A stretch of DNA of 64,000 nt from Nioella ostreopsis (GCF_004000255.1 NZ_RCIQ01000014.1:62001-126000), one strand, 5' to 3'. Shown: positions 17,568 to 27,476, counted from the first letter of the stretch. The notes: generated by a model not told the origin, from the sequence alone. Made by a program: numbers and translations.

Positions 17568-19001
17568 TCAGCTGATCTTCGGCAGAAGCGAGTCGATGCT
17601 GGCCTTGGCGTCGCCGTAGAACATGCGCGTGTTCTCCTTGTAGAACAGCGGGTTCTCGATGCCGGAATAGCCGGTGCCCTGCCCGCGCTTCGACACGAAG
17701 ACCTGTTTCGCCTTCCACACCTCCAGCACCGGCATGCCGGCGATAGGGCTGTTGGGATCTTCCTGCGCCGCCGGGTTCACGATGTCGTTGGAGCCGATCA
17801 CGATCACCACGTCGGTCGAGGGGAAGTCCTCGTTGATCTCGTCCATTTCCATCACGATGTCATAGGGCACTTTGGCTTCCGCCAGCAGCACGTTCATATG
17901 CCCCGGCAGACGGCCCGCCACGGGGTGGATGGCAAAGCGCACCTCCTTGCCCGCCGCGCGCAGCTTGCGCGTCAGGTCGGCCACCGCCGATTGCGCCTGC
18001 GCCACCGCCATGCCGTAGCCCGGCACGATGATCACGCTGTCGGCCTCATTGAGGGCCGTCGCCACGCCATCGGCGTCAATCGCCACCTGCTCGCCCTCGA
18101 TCTCCATCGCGGGGCCCGTGGTGCCGCCGAAGCCGCCCAGGATCACGCTGATGAAGGACCGGTTCATTGCCTTACACATGATGTAAGACAGGATCGCACC
18201 GGAGGACCCGACCAGCGCACCGACAACGATCAGCAAGTCATTGCCAAGCGAGAAGCCAATCGCCGCCGCGGCCCAGCCCGAATAGCTGTTCAGCATCGAG
18301 ACCACGACCGGCATGTCGGCGCCGCCGATGCCCATGATCAGGTGATAGCCGATGAAGAGGGCTGCCAGCGTCATGATGAAGAGCGGGAAGAAGCCGCCCG
18401 AGTTGAAGTACCAGATCAGGCAGATGACCGAGAGCGCTGCCGCGCCCGCGTTCAGCGCATGACCGCCGGGCAGCTTGGTCGCCGCAGAGGTCAGTTTGCC
18501 CGCCAGCTTGCCATAGGCCACCACCGACCCGGTGAAGGTCACCGCCCCGATGAAGATGCCCAGGAACAGTTCCACCCGCAGGATGTTCTGCTCGATCACC
18601 GATTTGTGCGCCAGCAGCTCGGCGAACCCGGTCAGCGCCTCGCGCGCCTCCGGCTCCATGCCCAGCACGCGGACCAGCTCGAAATGGGCGTTGAAGCCCA
18701 CGAACACCGCTGCAAGGCCCACCAGCGAATGCATTGCGGCAACCAGCTGTGGCATCTCGGTCATCTCGACCTTCTTGGCCACGTACCAGCCGATGATACC
18801 GCCGCCCGCAATCAGAAGGACCGACAGAAGCCACAAGCCCGAGCCGGGTCCGATCAACGTCGCGAACACCGCCAGCGCCATGCCGGCAATACCGTACCAC
18901 ACCGCGCGCTTGGCGCTTTCCTGACCAGACAGCCCGCCGAGCGAGAGGATGAAGAGAACCGCCGCGACCACATAGGCCGCCGTCGTGAATCCGAATTCCA
19001 T
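17568..19001 (-). CDS. pntB: NAD(P) transhydrogenase subunit beta
   Basis: 477 aa, the normal PntB length. The N-terminal half holds about nine membrane spans ([20 protein letters not shown] onward) that form part of the proton channel. The C-terminal NADP(H)-binding domain III (about 300-477) shows [35 protein letters not shown], and [16 protein letters not shown]. It couples proton re-entry to hydride transfer from NADH to NADP+, supplying NADPH. Thirteen bases after pntA, and followed by an intrinsic terminator, so this is a two-gene operon. Confidence 0.97.
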   Translation of the reverse strand: MEFGFTTAAYVVAAVLFILSLGGLSGQESAKRAVWYGIAGMALAVFATLIGPGSGLWLLSVLLIAGGGIIGWYVAKKVEMTEMPQLVAAMHSLVGLAAVFVGFNAHFELVRVLGMEPEAREALTGFAELLAHKSVIEQNILRVELFLGIFIGAVTFTGSVVAYGKLAGKLTSAATKLPGGHALNAGAAALSVICLIWYFNSGGFFPLFIMTLAALFIGYHLIMGIGGADMPVVVSMLNSYSGWAAAAIGFSLGNDLLIVVGALVGSSGAILSYIMCKAMNRSFISVILGGFGGTTGPAMEIEGEQVAIDADGVATALNEADSVIIVPGYGMAVAQAQSAVADLTRKLRAAGKEVRFAIHPVAGRLPGHMNVLLAEAKVPYDIVMEMDEINEDFPSTDVVIVIGSNDIVNPAAQEDPNSPIAGMPVLEVWKAKQVFVSKRGQGTGYSGIENPLFYKENTRMFYGDAKASIDSLLPKIS

Positions 19002-19014
19002 TGCCTCAGTCTCC

Positions 19015-20589
19015 TTAGGATTTCTGGAACATGGCGAGCATGCGCCGTGTCACGAGGAAGCCGCCGAAGATGTTGATCCCGGCCATGAACACGCTGAGCC
19101 CTGCCAGCAGGATGACCAGCCAGCTGCCCGACCCGATCTGCATCAGGGCCCCCAGGATGATGATCGACGAAATGGCGTTGGTTACCGCCATCAGCGGCGT
19201 ATGCAGCGAATGCGCCACGCCCCAGATCACCTGGAAGCCGACGAAGACGCTCAGCACGAAGACGATGAAATGCTGCATGAAGCTGGCTGGCGCATAAAGC
19301 CCCGCCAGCAGGATCAGCCCGCCGCCCACGGCCAGCAGCGTCACCTGGCTCTTGGTCTGCGCCTTGAAGGCCGCAACCTCGGCTTCACGCTTCTCTGCCG
19401 GGGTCAGCTCGCGCGGCTGTTCCTTCTTCGGCTGCGCCGCAATCGCCTGGATCTTCGGCGGCGGCGGCGGGAAGGTGATCTCGCCCTGATAGGTCACGGT
19501 CGCACCACGGATCACGTCATCTTCCATGTTGTGCACGACCTGCCCGTCTTTCTCGGGCGTCAGATCGGTCATCATGTGACGGATATTGGTGGCGTAGAGC
19601 GTCGAGGCCTGGCTGGCCATGCGGCTCGGGAAGTCGGTGTAGCCGATGATGGTGACGCCATTTTCCGTCACCACCTTTTCGTCCATCACCGTGCCCTCGA
19701 CGTTGCCGCCCCGCTCGGCGGCCAGGTCGACGATGACCGAGCCCGGCTTCATCGCCGCAACCATGTCTTCCGTCCACAGCTTCGGCGCGGGACGGTTGGG
19801 AATCAGCGCCGTGGTGATGACGATATCGACCTCGGGCGCCAGCTCGCGGAACTTGGCCAGCTGCGCATTGCGGAACTCTTCGGACTGTACCGAGGCGTAG
19901 CCGCCGGTCGCCGCGCCATCCTGCGCCTCTTCCTCGAAATCGAGATAGACGAACTCCGCCCCCATCGATTCGACCTGCTCGGCCACTTCGGGCCGCACGT
20001 CGAAGGCATAGGTGATCGCGCCAAGGCTCGTGGAGGTTCCGATCGCGGCCAGACCCGCCACGCCCGCGCCCACCACCAGCACCTTGGCAGGCGGCACCTT
20101 GCCCGCAGCGGTGATCTGACCGGTGAAGAAGCGGCCATAATTGTTGCCCGCCTCGATGACCGCCCGGTAGCCCGCGATATTGGCCATGGAGGACAGTGCA
20201 TCCATCTTCTGCGCGCGGCTGATCCGGGGCACCATTTCCATGGCGATCACATTGGCGCCCTTGGCCTTGGCCAGTTCCATCCCCTCTTCATTCCCCGCCG
20301 GGTTGAAGAAGGAAATCAACGTCTTGTCGGCAGTCAGCCGCTTCAGTTCAGTCTCGTTGGGAATGCGGACCTTGGCGATGATGTCGGCGTCTTTCCAAAG
20401 CGCCGCCGCGGTCTTCACGACGCTGACACCGGCCGCCTCGTAGTCGGCATCCGCAAATCCCGCCTTTTCGCCCGCGCCAGCCTCGATCAGGCAGTCATAG
20501 CCCAATTTCTGTAGCTGCACGGCACTGTCCGGTGTCATCGCAACGCGATTTTCCCCGGCTTCAATCTCCTTGGGAGCGCCTATCTTCAC
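19015..20589 (-). CDS. pntA: NAD(P) transhydrogenase subunit alpha (GTG start)
   Basis: 524 aa. The start is the GTG at 20589 preceded by AAAGGGGATC; the protein then begins (M)[19 protein letters not shown], as in known PntA proteins. The open frame continues upstream to an ATG at 20649 but without family similarity. Domain I has NAD-binding [21 protein letters not shown] (around 170) and YDFDVRP-like [13 protein letters not shown] Pro-rich linker ([10 protein letters not shown], about 380) leads to four C-terminal spans, so the alpha1 and alpha2 parts are fused as in E. coli, not split as in Rhodospirillum. Divergent from the DUF3422 gene. Confidence 0.96.
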   Translation of the reverse strand: MKIGAPKEIEAGENRVAMTPDSAVQLQKLGYDCLIEAGAGEKAGFADADYEAAGVSVVKTAAALWKDADIIAKVRIPNETELKRLTADKTLISFFNPAGNEEGMELAKAKGANVIAMEMVPRISRAQKMDALSSMANIAGYRAVIEAGNNYGRFFTGQITAAGKVPPAKVLVVGAGVAGLAAIGTSTSLGAITYAFDVRPEVAEQVESMGAEFVYLDFEEEAQDGAATGGYASVQSEEFRNAQLAKFRELAPEVDIVITTALIPNRPAPKLWTEDMVAAMKPGSVIVDLAAERGGNVEGTVMDEKVVTENGVTIIGYTDFPSRMASQASTLYATNIRHMMTDLTPEKDGQVVHNMEDDVIRGATVTYQGEITFPPPPPKIQAIAAQPKKEQPRELTPAEKREAEVAAFKAQTKSQVTLLAVGGGLILLAGLYAPASFMQHFIVFVLSVFVGFQVIWGVAHSLHTPLMAVTNAISSIIILGALMQIGSGSWLVILLAGLSVFMAGINIFGGFLVTRRMLAMFQKS

Positions 20590-20889
20590 ACTGATCCCCT
20601 TTCCCTTTAATCCCGTTGCCCGGGCGTTGCAGGCGCTTTTACAGTGCACAGCCCCCGGCTACAACGGAATGGACGCCGCAGGGCTCATTTACGACACGGC
20701 AGCCCCCCAATCGCCCGCGACCATCTGACCCTGCGTCACCCTCCGGCCGGGAAAAGTCCATCGCCCAGCGGGGCTTAGATCGCACGGTATACCGTTGCAC
20801 ACGCCCAACCCCTTCATTTCATTAATTTAATATTGTTGAAAACCACGGTGAACAGGCTATCGCTAGGCAACCGCGCCAAAGGACCACCG
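20590..20889. other. Divergent intergenic region, pntA / DUF3422 gene
   Basis: 300 bases with promoters expected for both directions. The right end is AT-rich (attaatttaatattg, 20820-20834) and could hold the rightward promoter region of the DUF3422 gene. I see no strong inverted repeat or convincing -35/-10 pair, and no credible small gene. Confidence 0.4.
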
Positions 20890-22173
20890 ATGCCAAGCTT
20901 CCCCGATCACCCTCAGCGCTATGACCTGGCGAATGAACTGCACGCCCGCCCCTTCCCCTCGATTCGGCATGGCAGCCAGGCCGCGATCATTGCCCTGAAA
21001 CCGGTCAAGAACGCCGCCGCCCGCGACCGTGATGCCGACCGCGCCCACCTGATCGCCCTGCTCGACCGCTACGACGCGCAGCACCCCAAGCCCGGAGCCA
21101 CGCATTTCTCCGGCAAGCTCGGGCGCTACCACCTCAAGTGGGAACAGCACACGGAATTCGTGACCTACCTGGTTCATGGCGAGGGGTTAAGCGACCGCCC
21201 CTTCGATTCCGCGATCTGGGATCTCTTTCCGGAAGACTGGATGGCCACCGCCCCCGGCCCACGCATCACCTCTGCCCATTTTCGCATTTCCGAAGGCATC
21301 GCGGATGATGACGCCATCTCCACCTGCCTCAAGGACTGGTTCGAACCCGAAAGCCTCGCCGCCAACCGGGTGCTCGACGGCAATGCGGTGCTGGCCAGCG
21401 ATTTCCGCATCGACCCGGCAGGCCATATGCGCTTTGCCATTTTCCCGAGACCAGAGGCCGGCCCCTCCCGCATCGGTCGTATCGTCCAGCGCCTTTGCGA
21501 GATCGAGACCTACAAGGCCATGGCGATGCTCGGATTTCCCAAGGCGGGTGAGCTCAACGCCCGCATGGCCCAGATCGACAGCGGCCTCTCGGCGCTCCTG
21601 CGCGACATGACCGGCGACAGCACCGCCCCAGATCAACAGCTCGACAAGCTGCTCTCCTATGCGACCGATCTGGAAAACCTGATGTCCCGCGCCTCGTTCC
21701 GTTTCGGCGCGACCGGCGCGTACGAGGCCATCGTGCAGCAACGCATCGAGATCCTGCGGGAAGAACGCTTCGCGGGCCGCCAGACCTTCGCCGAATTCAT
21801 GCTGCGCCGGTTTGACCCCGCCATGCGGACGGTCAAAAGCACCGAAACGCGGCTCAGATCCATGACCGACCGCGCCTTCCGCGCCGGTGAACTTCTGCGC
21901 ACCAAGGTCGAAGTTGGCCGCTCTGCCCAGAACCAGGATCTGCTGGAAAGCATGGACCGCCGCGCCGCCCTGCAACTGCGCCTGCAGGAAACGGTCGAAG
22001 GGCTCTCGGTCGTCGCGATCAGCTACTACGCGGTCAGCCTGCTCAGCTACCTGCTCGCCCCCGTGGCTTACGAATTCGGCATCGAAAAACCCTGGGTCAC
22101 CGCCGCCCTCGTCTTGCCGGTGATCGCCGCCGTCTGGCTCATGACCCGCCGCATCAAGAAGATGGTGCACTAA
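20890..22173 (+). CDS. DUF3422 family membrane-anchored protein
   Basis: 427 aa starting MPSFPDHPQRYDLANELHAR at 20890, the usual start of DUF3422 proteins (N-E-L-H-A-R-P-F). The large N-terminal part is soluble and predicted cytoplasmic. Two hydrophobic segments near the C-terminus (SVVAISYYAVSLLSYLLAP, about 375-393; VTAALVLPVIAAVWLMTRR, about 402-420) end in a basic tail, so it is likely anchored in the inner membrane by a C-terminal hairpin. A predicted coiled stretch lies before the first span. The family is common in proteobacteria and has no established function. Monocistronic here. Confidence 0.9.
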   Translation: MPSFPDHPQRYDLANELHARPFPSIRHGSQAAIIALKPVKNAAARDRDADRAHLIALLDRYDAQHPKPGATHFSGKLGRYHLKWEQHTEFVTYLVHGEGLSDRPFDSAIWDLFPEDWMATAPGPRITSAHFRISEGIADDDAISTCLKDWFEPESLAANRVLDGNAVLASDFRIDPAGHMRFAIFPRPEAGPSRIGRIVQRLCEIETYKAMAMLGFPKAGELNARMAQIDSGLSALLRDMTGDSTAPDQQLDKLLSYATDLENLMSRASFRFGATGAYEAIVQQRIEILREERFAGRQTFAEFMLRRFDPAMRTVKSTETRLRSMTDRAFRAGELLRTKVEVGRSAQNQDLLESMDRRAALQLRLQETVEGLSVVAISYYAVSLLSYLLAPVAYEFGIEKPWVTAALVLPVIAAVWLMTRRIKKMVH

Positions 22174-22200
22174 CCGCGCTCCGCGACATGCCTGCCTCTT

Positions 22201-22240
22201 CCCTTTCATCTTGGCGAGAAATACCTCCGCCGGAGGCATC
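22201..22240 (+). repeat. Copy 1 of dispersed 3'-end element (CCCTTTCATCTTGGC...AAATACCTC)
   Basis: CCCTTTCATCTTGGC followed 4 bases later by AAATACCTC, then CTCCGCCGGAG, which is self-complementary. The same 15-mer and the AAATACCTC occur again at 38456-38480. Both copies lie just downstream of plus-strand genes (28 and 9 bases after the stops). Probably a transcript-end element; seen only twice here. Confidence 0.6.
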
Positions 22241-22486
22241 CAGACCCATCCACCCGCTCCACCCTCCCGGAATCGCGACTCCCGTCAAACGCATCCGTGG
22301 CAACGCGGCCCAAGGAGGGCGCCAGAGGCGCCTGACGAGGGCCGCTCCCGGATCGACGCGCGGAACGCGCGGCGAAATCTTTGTGTCGCGCCTCTGCTGA
22401 CATTACGCAACGCAACCTTCGGAGACGATTGCGCCAAGCTTTTAGCAACACGTACTCAAACCGCCAATTCCCAATTCCGTATGCAC

Positions 22487-22540
22487 AGGGGGTGTATGGG
22501 GGGTGTACAGGGGGTGTACGCATGGCACCCCCCTGTTTTG
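22487..22540 (+). repeat. Three GGGGGTGTA repeats with 11-bp period, ending in hairpin
   Basis: GGGGGTGTA starts at 22488, 22499 and 22510, exactly one helical turn apart. The third copy pairs with CACCCCCCTGT (22526-22536) to give a near-perfect stem ACAGGGGGTG/CACCCCC(C)TGT followed by TTTTG, which resembles an intrinsic terminator for rightward transcripts. It lies just beyond the stop of the leftward acyl-CoA synthetase gene. Confidence 0.6.
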
Positions 22541-22544
22541 CGCC

Positions 22545-24158
22545 TCACTGACCCCGCAAGGCGCGGCGCATGATCTTGCCCGTGGCGGTCATCGGCAGGC
22601 TGTCCCGGCGCAGCACCTTGCGCGGCACCAGATGCGCCGAGACGCGCTCTCGCACCAGGGATTTCAGCGCCTCTTCCATCCCGCCCCAGTCCGCACCATC
22701 CCGCAAGACCACATGCGCCACGACAATCTCCGTGCGAATCGGGTCGGGTTCTCCCACCACGGCGGCCATCAGCACATCCGGGTGCCGCACAAGCGCCGCC
22801 TCGATCTCAGACGGCCCGATCCGGTAGCCCGCAGAGGTGATCACGTCATCGTCGCGGGCGTGAAAGGTGATCTGTCCATCGGCCCCGCGCGTGGCCAGGT
22901 CTCCGGTCCGAAGCCAACCGTTTTTCACTTTCTTTTCCGTCGCTTCCGGCTTGTTCCAGTAGCGCAGGAAAGCCACCGGGTCGGGCATCTTCAGGCAGAC
23001 CTCGCCCACCTCACCCGCGCCTGTCTCGCGGTCATCCGGTCCCAGCAAACGCACCTCATGCCCCGGCACCGGCAGCCCCATGGCGCCGGGAACGCGGGTC
23101 ATCATCGCAGACCGAGCCGCCACGATCAGGTTGGCTTCGGTCTGCCCGTAAAGCTCGTTGATCTCCGCCCCGAGCCGGGCTTCGCCCCATTCCAGCATAT
23201 CCGCGCCCAGAGGCTCTCCCCCGGAACTGACCGCGCGCAGGCACAGCCCCTGCCCCACCGGGGCCTGTTTCATCAGCCGCAAAGCGGTCGGCGGGATGAA
23301 GGCATTCGTCACCTTCTCCGCCGCCAAAAGCCGGTATGCCGCCTCCGGCTCGAACTTCGCAAAGCGGTGGCTGATCAGGGGAATTCCATAGTAAAGACAA
23401 GGGATTGCCATGTCCATCAATCCACCGATCCAGGCCCAGTCCGCAGGCGTCCAGCCCACATCACCGGCGCGTGGGAACAGGCCCTGGCTCAGCTCCATGC
23501 AGGGCAGATGCCCATAGAGAAACCGATGCGCGTGCAGCACCCCCTTGGGGTCGCCCGTGGTGCCCGAGGTGTAGATCATCATCGCCGGATCTTCGGCCAG
23601 CGTCTCGGCGGCCAGAAATCCCCGCGCGGGCGTCTCGATCAGATCGGGCAAAGACAGAACCGGCGCGGGCGCGGACCCGGTCGAGATCACAACCTCCAGC
23701 CCCGGCAGATCGGGTTGCAACGCCATCACCCGATCCAGATTGGCGGGGTCGGTCACCACCGCCTTCGCGCCGCTATCCGACAGGCGGTAGCGCAGCGCAT
23801 CCTCACCAAAGAGCGTGAACAGCGGCAGCACCACGGCCCCCAGCTTCATCACCGCCATATGGGTCAGCAACACAAAGGGATGCTGCGCTAGCAGAACAGC
23901 CACCCGATCGCCCTTGCCCACGCCATTTGCGGCCAATGCCACGGCCAGCCCGTCGGAAGCGGGCTTGAGCTGGCCATAGGTCCATTCGTGCCGGTCGCCA
24001 TCCTGGCCGATATGGATGATTGCCACCTGACCGGGTCGCGTCGCGGCCCAATCGTCACAGCAGAGCCGCGCGATATTCATCCGCTCCGGGATGTCCCAGT
24101 GAAAGCCCGCGCGCAGATCCTCCCACCGGGCTTCGGCCCGGAACAGCCGCCGGTCCAT
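22545..24158 (-). CDS. AMP-forming acyl-CoA synthetase
   Basis: 537 aa of the ANL adenylate-forming superfamily. ATP-binding P-loop MMIYTSGTTGDPKGVLHAH near residue 190; NELYGQTEANLIV near 330; hinge/ATP motif WLRTGDLATRGADGQITFHA near 415; YRIGPSEIEAAL; and the acyl-activating Lys region PMTATGKIMRRALRG at the C-terminus. It resembles acetyl-CoA synthetase-like or medium-chain acyl-CoA ligases. It would activate a carboxylic acid to its CoA thioester. The start lies 1 base beyond the stop of the small lipoprotein gene, so the two are cotranscribed. Confidence 0.92.
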   Translation of the reverse strand: MDRRLFRAEARWEDLRAGFHWDIPERMNIARLCCDDWAATRPGQVAIIHIGQDGDRHEWTYGQLKPASDGLAVALAANGVGKGDRVAVLLAQHPFVLLTHMAVMKLGAVVLPLFTLFGEDALRYRLSDSGAKAVVTDPANLDRVMALQPDLPGLEVVISTGSAPAPVLSLPDLIETPARGFLAAETLAEDPAMMIYTSGTTGDPKGVLHAHRFLYGHLPCMELSQGLFPRAGDVGWTPADWAWIGGLMDMAIPCLYYGIPLISHRFAKFEPEAAYRLLAAEKVTNAFIPPTALRLMKQAPVGQGLCLRAVSSGGEPLGADMLEWGEARLGAEINELYGQTEANLIVAARSAMMTRVPGAMGLPVPGHEVRLLGPDDRETGAGEVGEVCLKMPDPVAFLRYWNKPEATEKKVKNGWLRTGDLATRGADGQITFHARDDDVITSAGYRIGPSEIEAALVRHPDVLMAAVVGEPDPIRTEIVVAHVVLRDGADWGGMEEALKSLVRERVSAHLVPRKVLRRDSLPMTATGKIMRRALRGQ

Positions 24159-24159
24159 T

Positions 24160-24609
24160 TTATCCGCCAGCGATGACCGTCAGCGTCGGCAGATCTGTCA
24201 ACCCCAACCCGAGCGCCTGCAGCGCCATCAGAGAGATCCGGCTGCCGGACCCCGCTTCGCCGCCGCTTGGGCGCAGGGTGACCTCGACGGAGTTGCCATT
24301 CTCAGCCTCCAAGCGGCCTGCTGTTTCGGTGGTCACCAAAGGCGTTTCCAGCCAGAGCCCCGGCGCTGTCGGGTCGCCCAAAGAGGCCACGGTCGTGCCA
24401 AGCACGCCGGAGGCTGCGGCCGCAGCGGGCTCATCGTCTGTCTCTTCTGCGCCCTCCTCCGCTTCCGTTTCGTTGGCCACCGAGGGGGGCGGCACGGCGC
24501 TGGCCTCACGGTCGCGGTTCAGGAAAGACAGGGGGCGGAACCCATCACCGCACCCGGCAAGCGAGGCGACGAGGGCAAGGGCCAGAAGGGCGCGGATGAT
24601 CTGTGTCAT
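24160..24609 (-). CDS. Small lipoprotein of unknown function
   Basis: 149 aa from the ATG at 24609. Residues 1-20 are a lipoprotein signal peptide with lipobox LAGC (MTQIIRALLALALVASLAGC). A low-complexity acidic stretch (ETEAEEGAEETDDEP) follows at about 45-60, then an Ala-rich stretch. The C-terminal half (SGVLGTTVASLGDPTAPGLW, RLEAENGNSVEVTLRPSG) is compact and may be a small beta-rich domain. I do not recognise the family. It sits directly upstream of, and nearly abuts, the acyl-CoA synthetase gene and is divergent from moaA, 74 bases away. Confidence 0.75.
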   Translation of the reverse strand: MTQIIRALLALALVASLAGCGDGFRPLSFLNRDREASAVPPPSVANETEAEEGAEETDDEPAAAAASGVLGTTVASLGDPTAPGLWLETPLVTTETAGRLEAENGNSVEVTLRPSGGEAGSGSRISLMALQALGLGLTDLPTLTVIAGG

Positions 24610-24683
24610 GACGCAAAGCCTAGGCGCAAAAATCGCACGCATCAACGCTTGCCGCGCCTGCCCGTGCAAACTACCTTCTCAGT

Positions 24684-25694
24684 ATGGAAACACCCGCCCC
24701 CCTTATTGACCCATTCGCCCGCGCAATCAGCTATCTGCGCGTCTCGGTTACAGACCGCTGCGATTTCCGCTGCGTCTATTGCATGTCGGAAAACATGACG
24801 TTCCTGCCGAAGAAGGAGCTTCTGACGCTGGAAGAACTGGATCGCATGTGTTCGACCTTCATCCGGCTCGGCGTGAAGAAGCTGCGGATTACCGGGGGCG
24901 AACCGCTGGTGCGCAAGGGGATCATGACCTTCTTCGAGTCCATGACCCGACACTTGGACAGCGGCGCGCTCGAAGAGCTGACGCTGACCACCAATGGCAG
25001 TCAACTCGCTCGCTTTGCCGATCAACTCTATGCTGCGGGCGTGCGGCGGGTGAATATTTCGCTCGACACGCTGGACGAGAAGAAATTCGCCGACATCACC
25101 CGGTGGGGCCGCCTGCCGCAGGTGCTGAACGGTATCGACGCGGCGCAGAAGGCGGGTCTGCGGGTCAAGATCAACGCGGTGGCACTGAAGGGCTTCAACG
25201 AAGAGGAGCTGTTCACCATTCAGGATTGGTGCGCAAGCCGCGACATGGACCTGACCTGGATCGAGGTCATGCCCATGGGCGATCTCGGAAACGAAGACCG
25301 GCTGGACCAGTATTGGAGCCTCAAGGACCTGCGCGCAAGGTTGGCGGAACGCTACACGCTGACCGATCTGGCAGAACGCTCGGGCGGACCCGCGCGGTAT
25401 GTTCGCATCGAAGACACCGGGCAAAAGATCGGCTTCATCACGCCGCTCACGCATAATTTCTGCGAAAGCTGCAACCGGGTGCGGCTGACCTGTACGGGTG
25501 AGCTTTACATGTGTCTCGGTCAGGAAGACATGGCCGATCTGCGCGCCCCCCTGCGGGCCTCCCCCGACAACACAGTGCTGGAAGAGGCCATTCGCGCGGC
25601 CATTGCGCTAAAGCCCAAAGGCCATGACTTCGACTATTCCCGGCAGAAGGTGGACGGCCAGATGACCCGCCACATGAGCCACACGGGCGGCTGA
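24684..25694 (+). CDS. moaA: GTP 3',8-cyclase (molybdenum cofactor biosynthesis protein A)
   Basis: 336 aa radical-SAM enzyme. The N-terminal 4Fe-4S cluster motif is CDFRCVYC (CxxxCxxC) after [13 protein letters not shown] occurs in [13 protein letters not shown]; the C-terminal second cluster is [20 protein letters not shown]. The last residues are Gly-Gly, required for activity in characterised MoaA. It starts Moco synthesis by converting GTP to 3',8-cyclo-H2GTP. Moco is needed by the molybdenum hydroxylase at 5328-9179, but no other Moco gene is in the window. Its stop codon abuts the convergent methyltransferase stop with no bases between. Confidence 0.97.
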   Translation: METPAPLIDPFARAISYLRVSVTDRCDFRCVYCMSENMTFLPKKELLTLEELDRMCSTFIRLGVKKLRITGGEPLVRKGIMTFFESMTRHLDSGALEELTLTTNGSQLARFADQLYAAGVRRVNISLDTLDEKKFADITRWGRLPQVLNGIDAAQKAGLRVKINAVALKGFNEEELFTIQDWCASRDMDLTWIEVMPMGDLGNEDRLDQYWSLKDLRARLAERYTLTDLAERSGGPARYVRIEDTGQKIGFITPLTHNFCESCNRVRLTCTGELYMCLGQEDMADLRAPLRASPDNTVLEEAIRAAIALKPKGHDFDYSRQKVDGQMTRHMSHTGG

Positions 25695-26291
25695 TCAGCC
25701 GGGCTTGCGCGCGATCAGGTCAATTAGGGCCGAGCGCCCGGAATGGCCCCGGCCCTCCTGAACATCGCGTTCATAGGCGGCAAGTCGCTCCACCTGCCAA
25801 TCCCCGAACGCCTCTCGCAACAGATCGGGCGTGTACATATGCGCCCGGTTGCCCGGCCCTCCGGTGCCGTAGTCGACCTGTTCCGGCGTGTATCCATGCA
25901 GCATCAGCACGCCCCCCGGGGCCACCGCACGGCGCAGATCCGCGAACTGGCCCACCCGCGCGGCGGGGTCGGCGAACTGGATGAAGATCGCAACCACGAG
26001 GTCATGGGTCCGCGTCCAATCCCAACCAGCCCAGTCCGAGACGTGGTAATCCACCACCACGCCCTTCGCAGCCGCCAACGCCCGGCCCCGTTCCACCGCT
26101 GTCGGGGCCATGTCGAAGGCTGAGACCTCCAACCCGCGTTCGGCGAGATGCACGGAATTGCGCCCCTCACCGTCCGCGACGCAAAGCGCGCGCTGCCCCG
26201 GTTGGATCCAGCCGGGATTGTCGGTCAGGAACCCCGCCGGGGCTGTCCCGAACAGATATTCCCCTGCCGTGCGATACCGATCTTCCCACAT
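25695..26291 (-). CDS. SAM-dependent methyltransferase, class I
   Basis: 198 aa from the ATG at 26291 (MWEDRYRTAGEYLFGTAPA); an upstream ATG at 26336 would overlap the amidohydrolase gene and adds unconserved residues. The SAM motif I is ALCVADGEGRNSVHLAERG (GxGxG variant DGEGRN) near residue 35, followed by the acidic ribose contact VSAFDMAP. Tellurite-resistance/TehB-like or thiopurine-type methyltransferases share the WEDRY...YLFG opening. The methyl acceptor is unknown. Five bases after the M20 gene upstream on the same strand. Confidence 0.85.
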   Translation of the reverse strand: MWEDRYRTAGEYLFGTAPAGFLTDNPGWIQPGQRALCVADGEGRNSVHLAERGLEVSAFDMAPTAVERGRALAAAKGVVVDYHVSDWAGWDWTRTHDLVVAIFIQFADPAARVGQFADLRRAVAPGGVLMLHGYTPEQVDYGTGGPGNRAHMYTPDLLREAFGDWQVERLAAYERDVQEGRGHSGRSALIDLIARKPG

Positions 26292-26296
26292 GCGCG

Positions 26297-27460
26297 TCAG
26301 GCCGCCGGCATCCGGCGTTCCACGATCTCGGCCCACCAGCTGCAGCCTGCCGGAATCGCCTCATCCGTGAAGTTGTATTCCGGGTGATGCACCGCCGCTG
26401 TATCGCCATTGCCGACGAGGATGTAGGCGCCGGGGCGTTCCTCCAGCATGAACGCGAAATCCTCGCCGCCCATGACCAGCGGGGCATCGTCACAATCGCC
26501 GGACACCGCGCGGGCGACCTCTGCCGCGAATTCCGTCTGCTCGGGGTGGTTCACCATCACCGGATAGTTGCGCTGATACCGGACATCCGCCGTGCACCCC
26601 ATGGCCGAGCTGACTTGTTCGGCGATGGCGGTCAGCCGCGTTTCCGCCAGATCGCGCATTGCGGTCGAGAGGGTCCGCACGGTGCCTTTCAGATGCACGC
26701 TTTGCGGGATCACGTTGAACGCCTTGGAGGAGCTTTCGATCGAGGTGACGGATACAACGATGTGTTCCACCGGATCGGCATTGCGGCTGGCGATGGTCTG
26801 CAACATCGTCACCACCTGCGCCGCGGTCACGGTCGGGTCGATGGTTTCATGCGGCTTGGCGCCATGACCGCCACGGCCCTTCACCGTGATTTCAAACAGG
26901 TCCGTGGCCGCAAAGAACGCCCCGGAGCGGATGGCGAACTTGCCGACGGGCTGGCCCGGCCAGTTATGCATGCCATAGACCTCCTGGATGCCCCACCGGT
27001 CCATCATGCCATCATCGCACATCTCTTTTCCGCCACCGCCGCCTTCTTCTGCGGGCTGGAAGATGACCACAACCGTGCCGTCGAAATTGCGCGTCTCGGA
27101 CAGGTATTTCGCGGCCCCGAGCAGCATCGCCGTATGTCCGTCATGGCCACAGGCATGCATGGCGTCGGGCGTCTTGGAGGCATAGGGCAGCCCGGTTTCC
27201 TCGTTCATCGGCAGCGCGTCCATATCGGCGCGCAGGCCGATCACCTTGCCGCTCGTATCCGACTTGCCCTTGATCACGCCGACAACGCCGGTGCGCCCGA
27301 TCCCGGTCACGATTTCATCGCAGCCGAAGTCCTTGAGTTTCTCGGCCACGAGGGCAGAGGTCCGGTGAGTTTCGAACAGGATCTCGGGATGTTCATGGAT
27401 ATCGCGTCGCCATTCGGTGATCTCGGGCAGCAGTTCCGCGAAGCGGTTCTTGACGGGCAT
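26297..27460 (-). CDS. M20-family amidohydrolase, copy 1 (hippurate hydrolase / aminoacylase-like)
   Basis: 387 aa, start MPVKNRFAELLPEITEWRRD at 27460. Metal-binding and catalytic residues of the M20D group are visible: RADMDALPM, MHACGHDGHTAMLLGAAKYL (Cys and His ligands), FQPAEEGGGGGKEM (Glu pair), YGMHNWPGQPVGKFAIRSG (His ligand) and MGGEDFAFMLEERPG. A dimerisation domain with FEITVKGRGGHGAKPHE lies at about 185-300. It would hydrolyse N-acyl amino acids or related amides in the cytoplasm. Third in transcription order of three tandem paralogues, 16 bases from copy 2; closer to copy 3 than to copy 2 in its N-terminal half. Confidence 0.93.
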   Translation of the reverse strand: MPVKNRFAELLPEITEWRRDIHEHPEILFETHRTSALVAEKLKDFGCDEIVTGIGRTGVVGVIKGKSDTSGKVIGLRADMDALPMNEETGLPYASKTPDAMHACGHDGHTAMLLGAAKYLSETRNFDGTVVVIFQPAEEGGGGGKEMCDDGMMDRWGIQEVYGMHNWPGQPVGKFAIRSGAFFAATDLFEITVKGRGGHGAKPHETIDPTVTAAQVVTMLQTIASRNADPVEHIVVSVTSIESSSKAFNVIPQSVHLKGTVRTLSTAMRDLAETRLTAIAEQVSSAMGCTADVRYQRNYPVMVNHPEQTEFAAEVARAVSGDCDDAPLVMGGEDFAFMLEERPGAYILVGNGDTAAVHHPEYNFTDEAIPAGCSWWAEIVERRMPAA

Positions 27461-27476
27461 TAGGGTCTCTCCTGTT

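Larger units (their letters stand above)
22174..22544. other. 371-base non-coding gap with repeats
   Basis: Contains the CCCTTTCATCTTGGC element (22201-22240) just after the DUF3422 gene and the GGGGGTGTA tandem repeats ending in a hairpin (22487-22540) just after the convergent acyl-CoA synthetase gene. Short frames across the middle have no protein-like character. No RNA gene is recognisable. Confidence 0.5.

Noticed and set aside
16521-19076. 851-codon rightward frame across iolG-like and pntB
   Set aside because: Spans two well-supported minus-strand genes and a terminator; His/Arg-rich low-complexity translation typical of antisense frames in GC-rich DNA.
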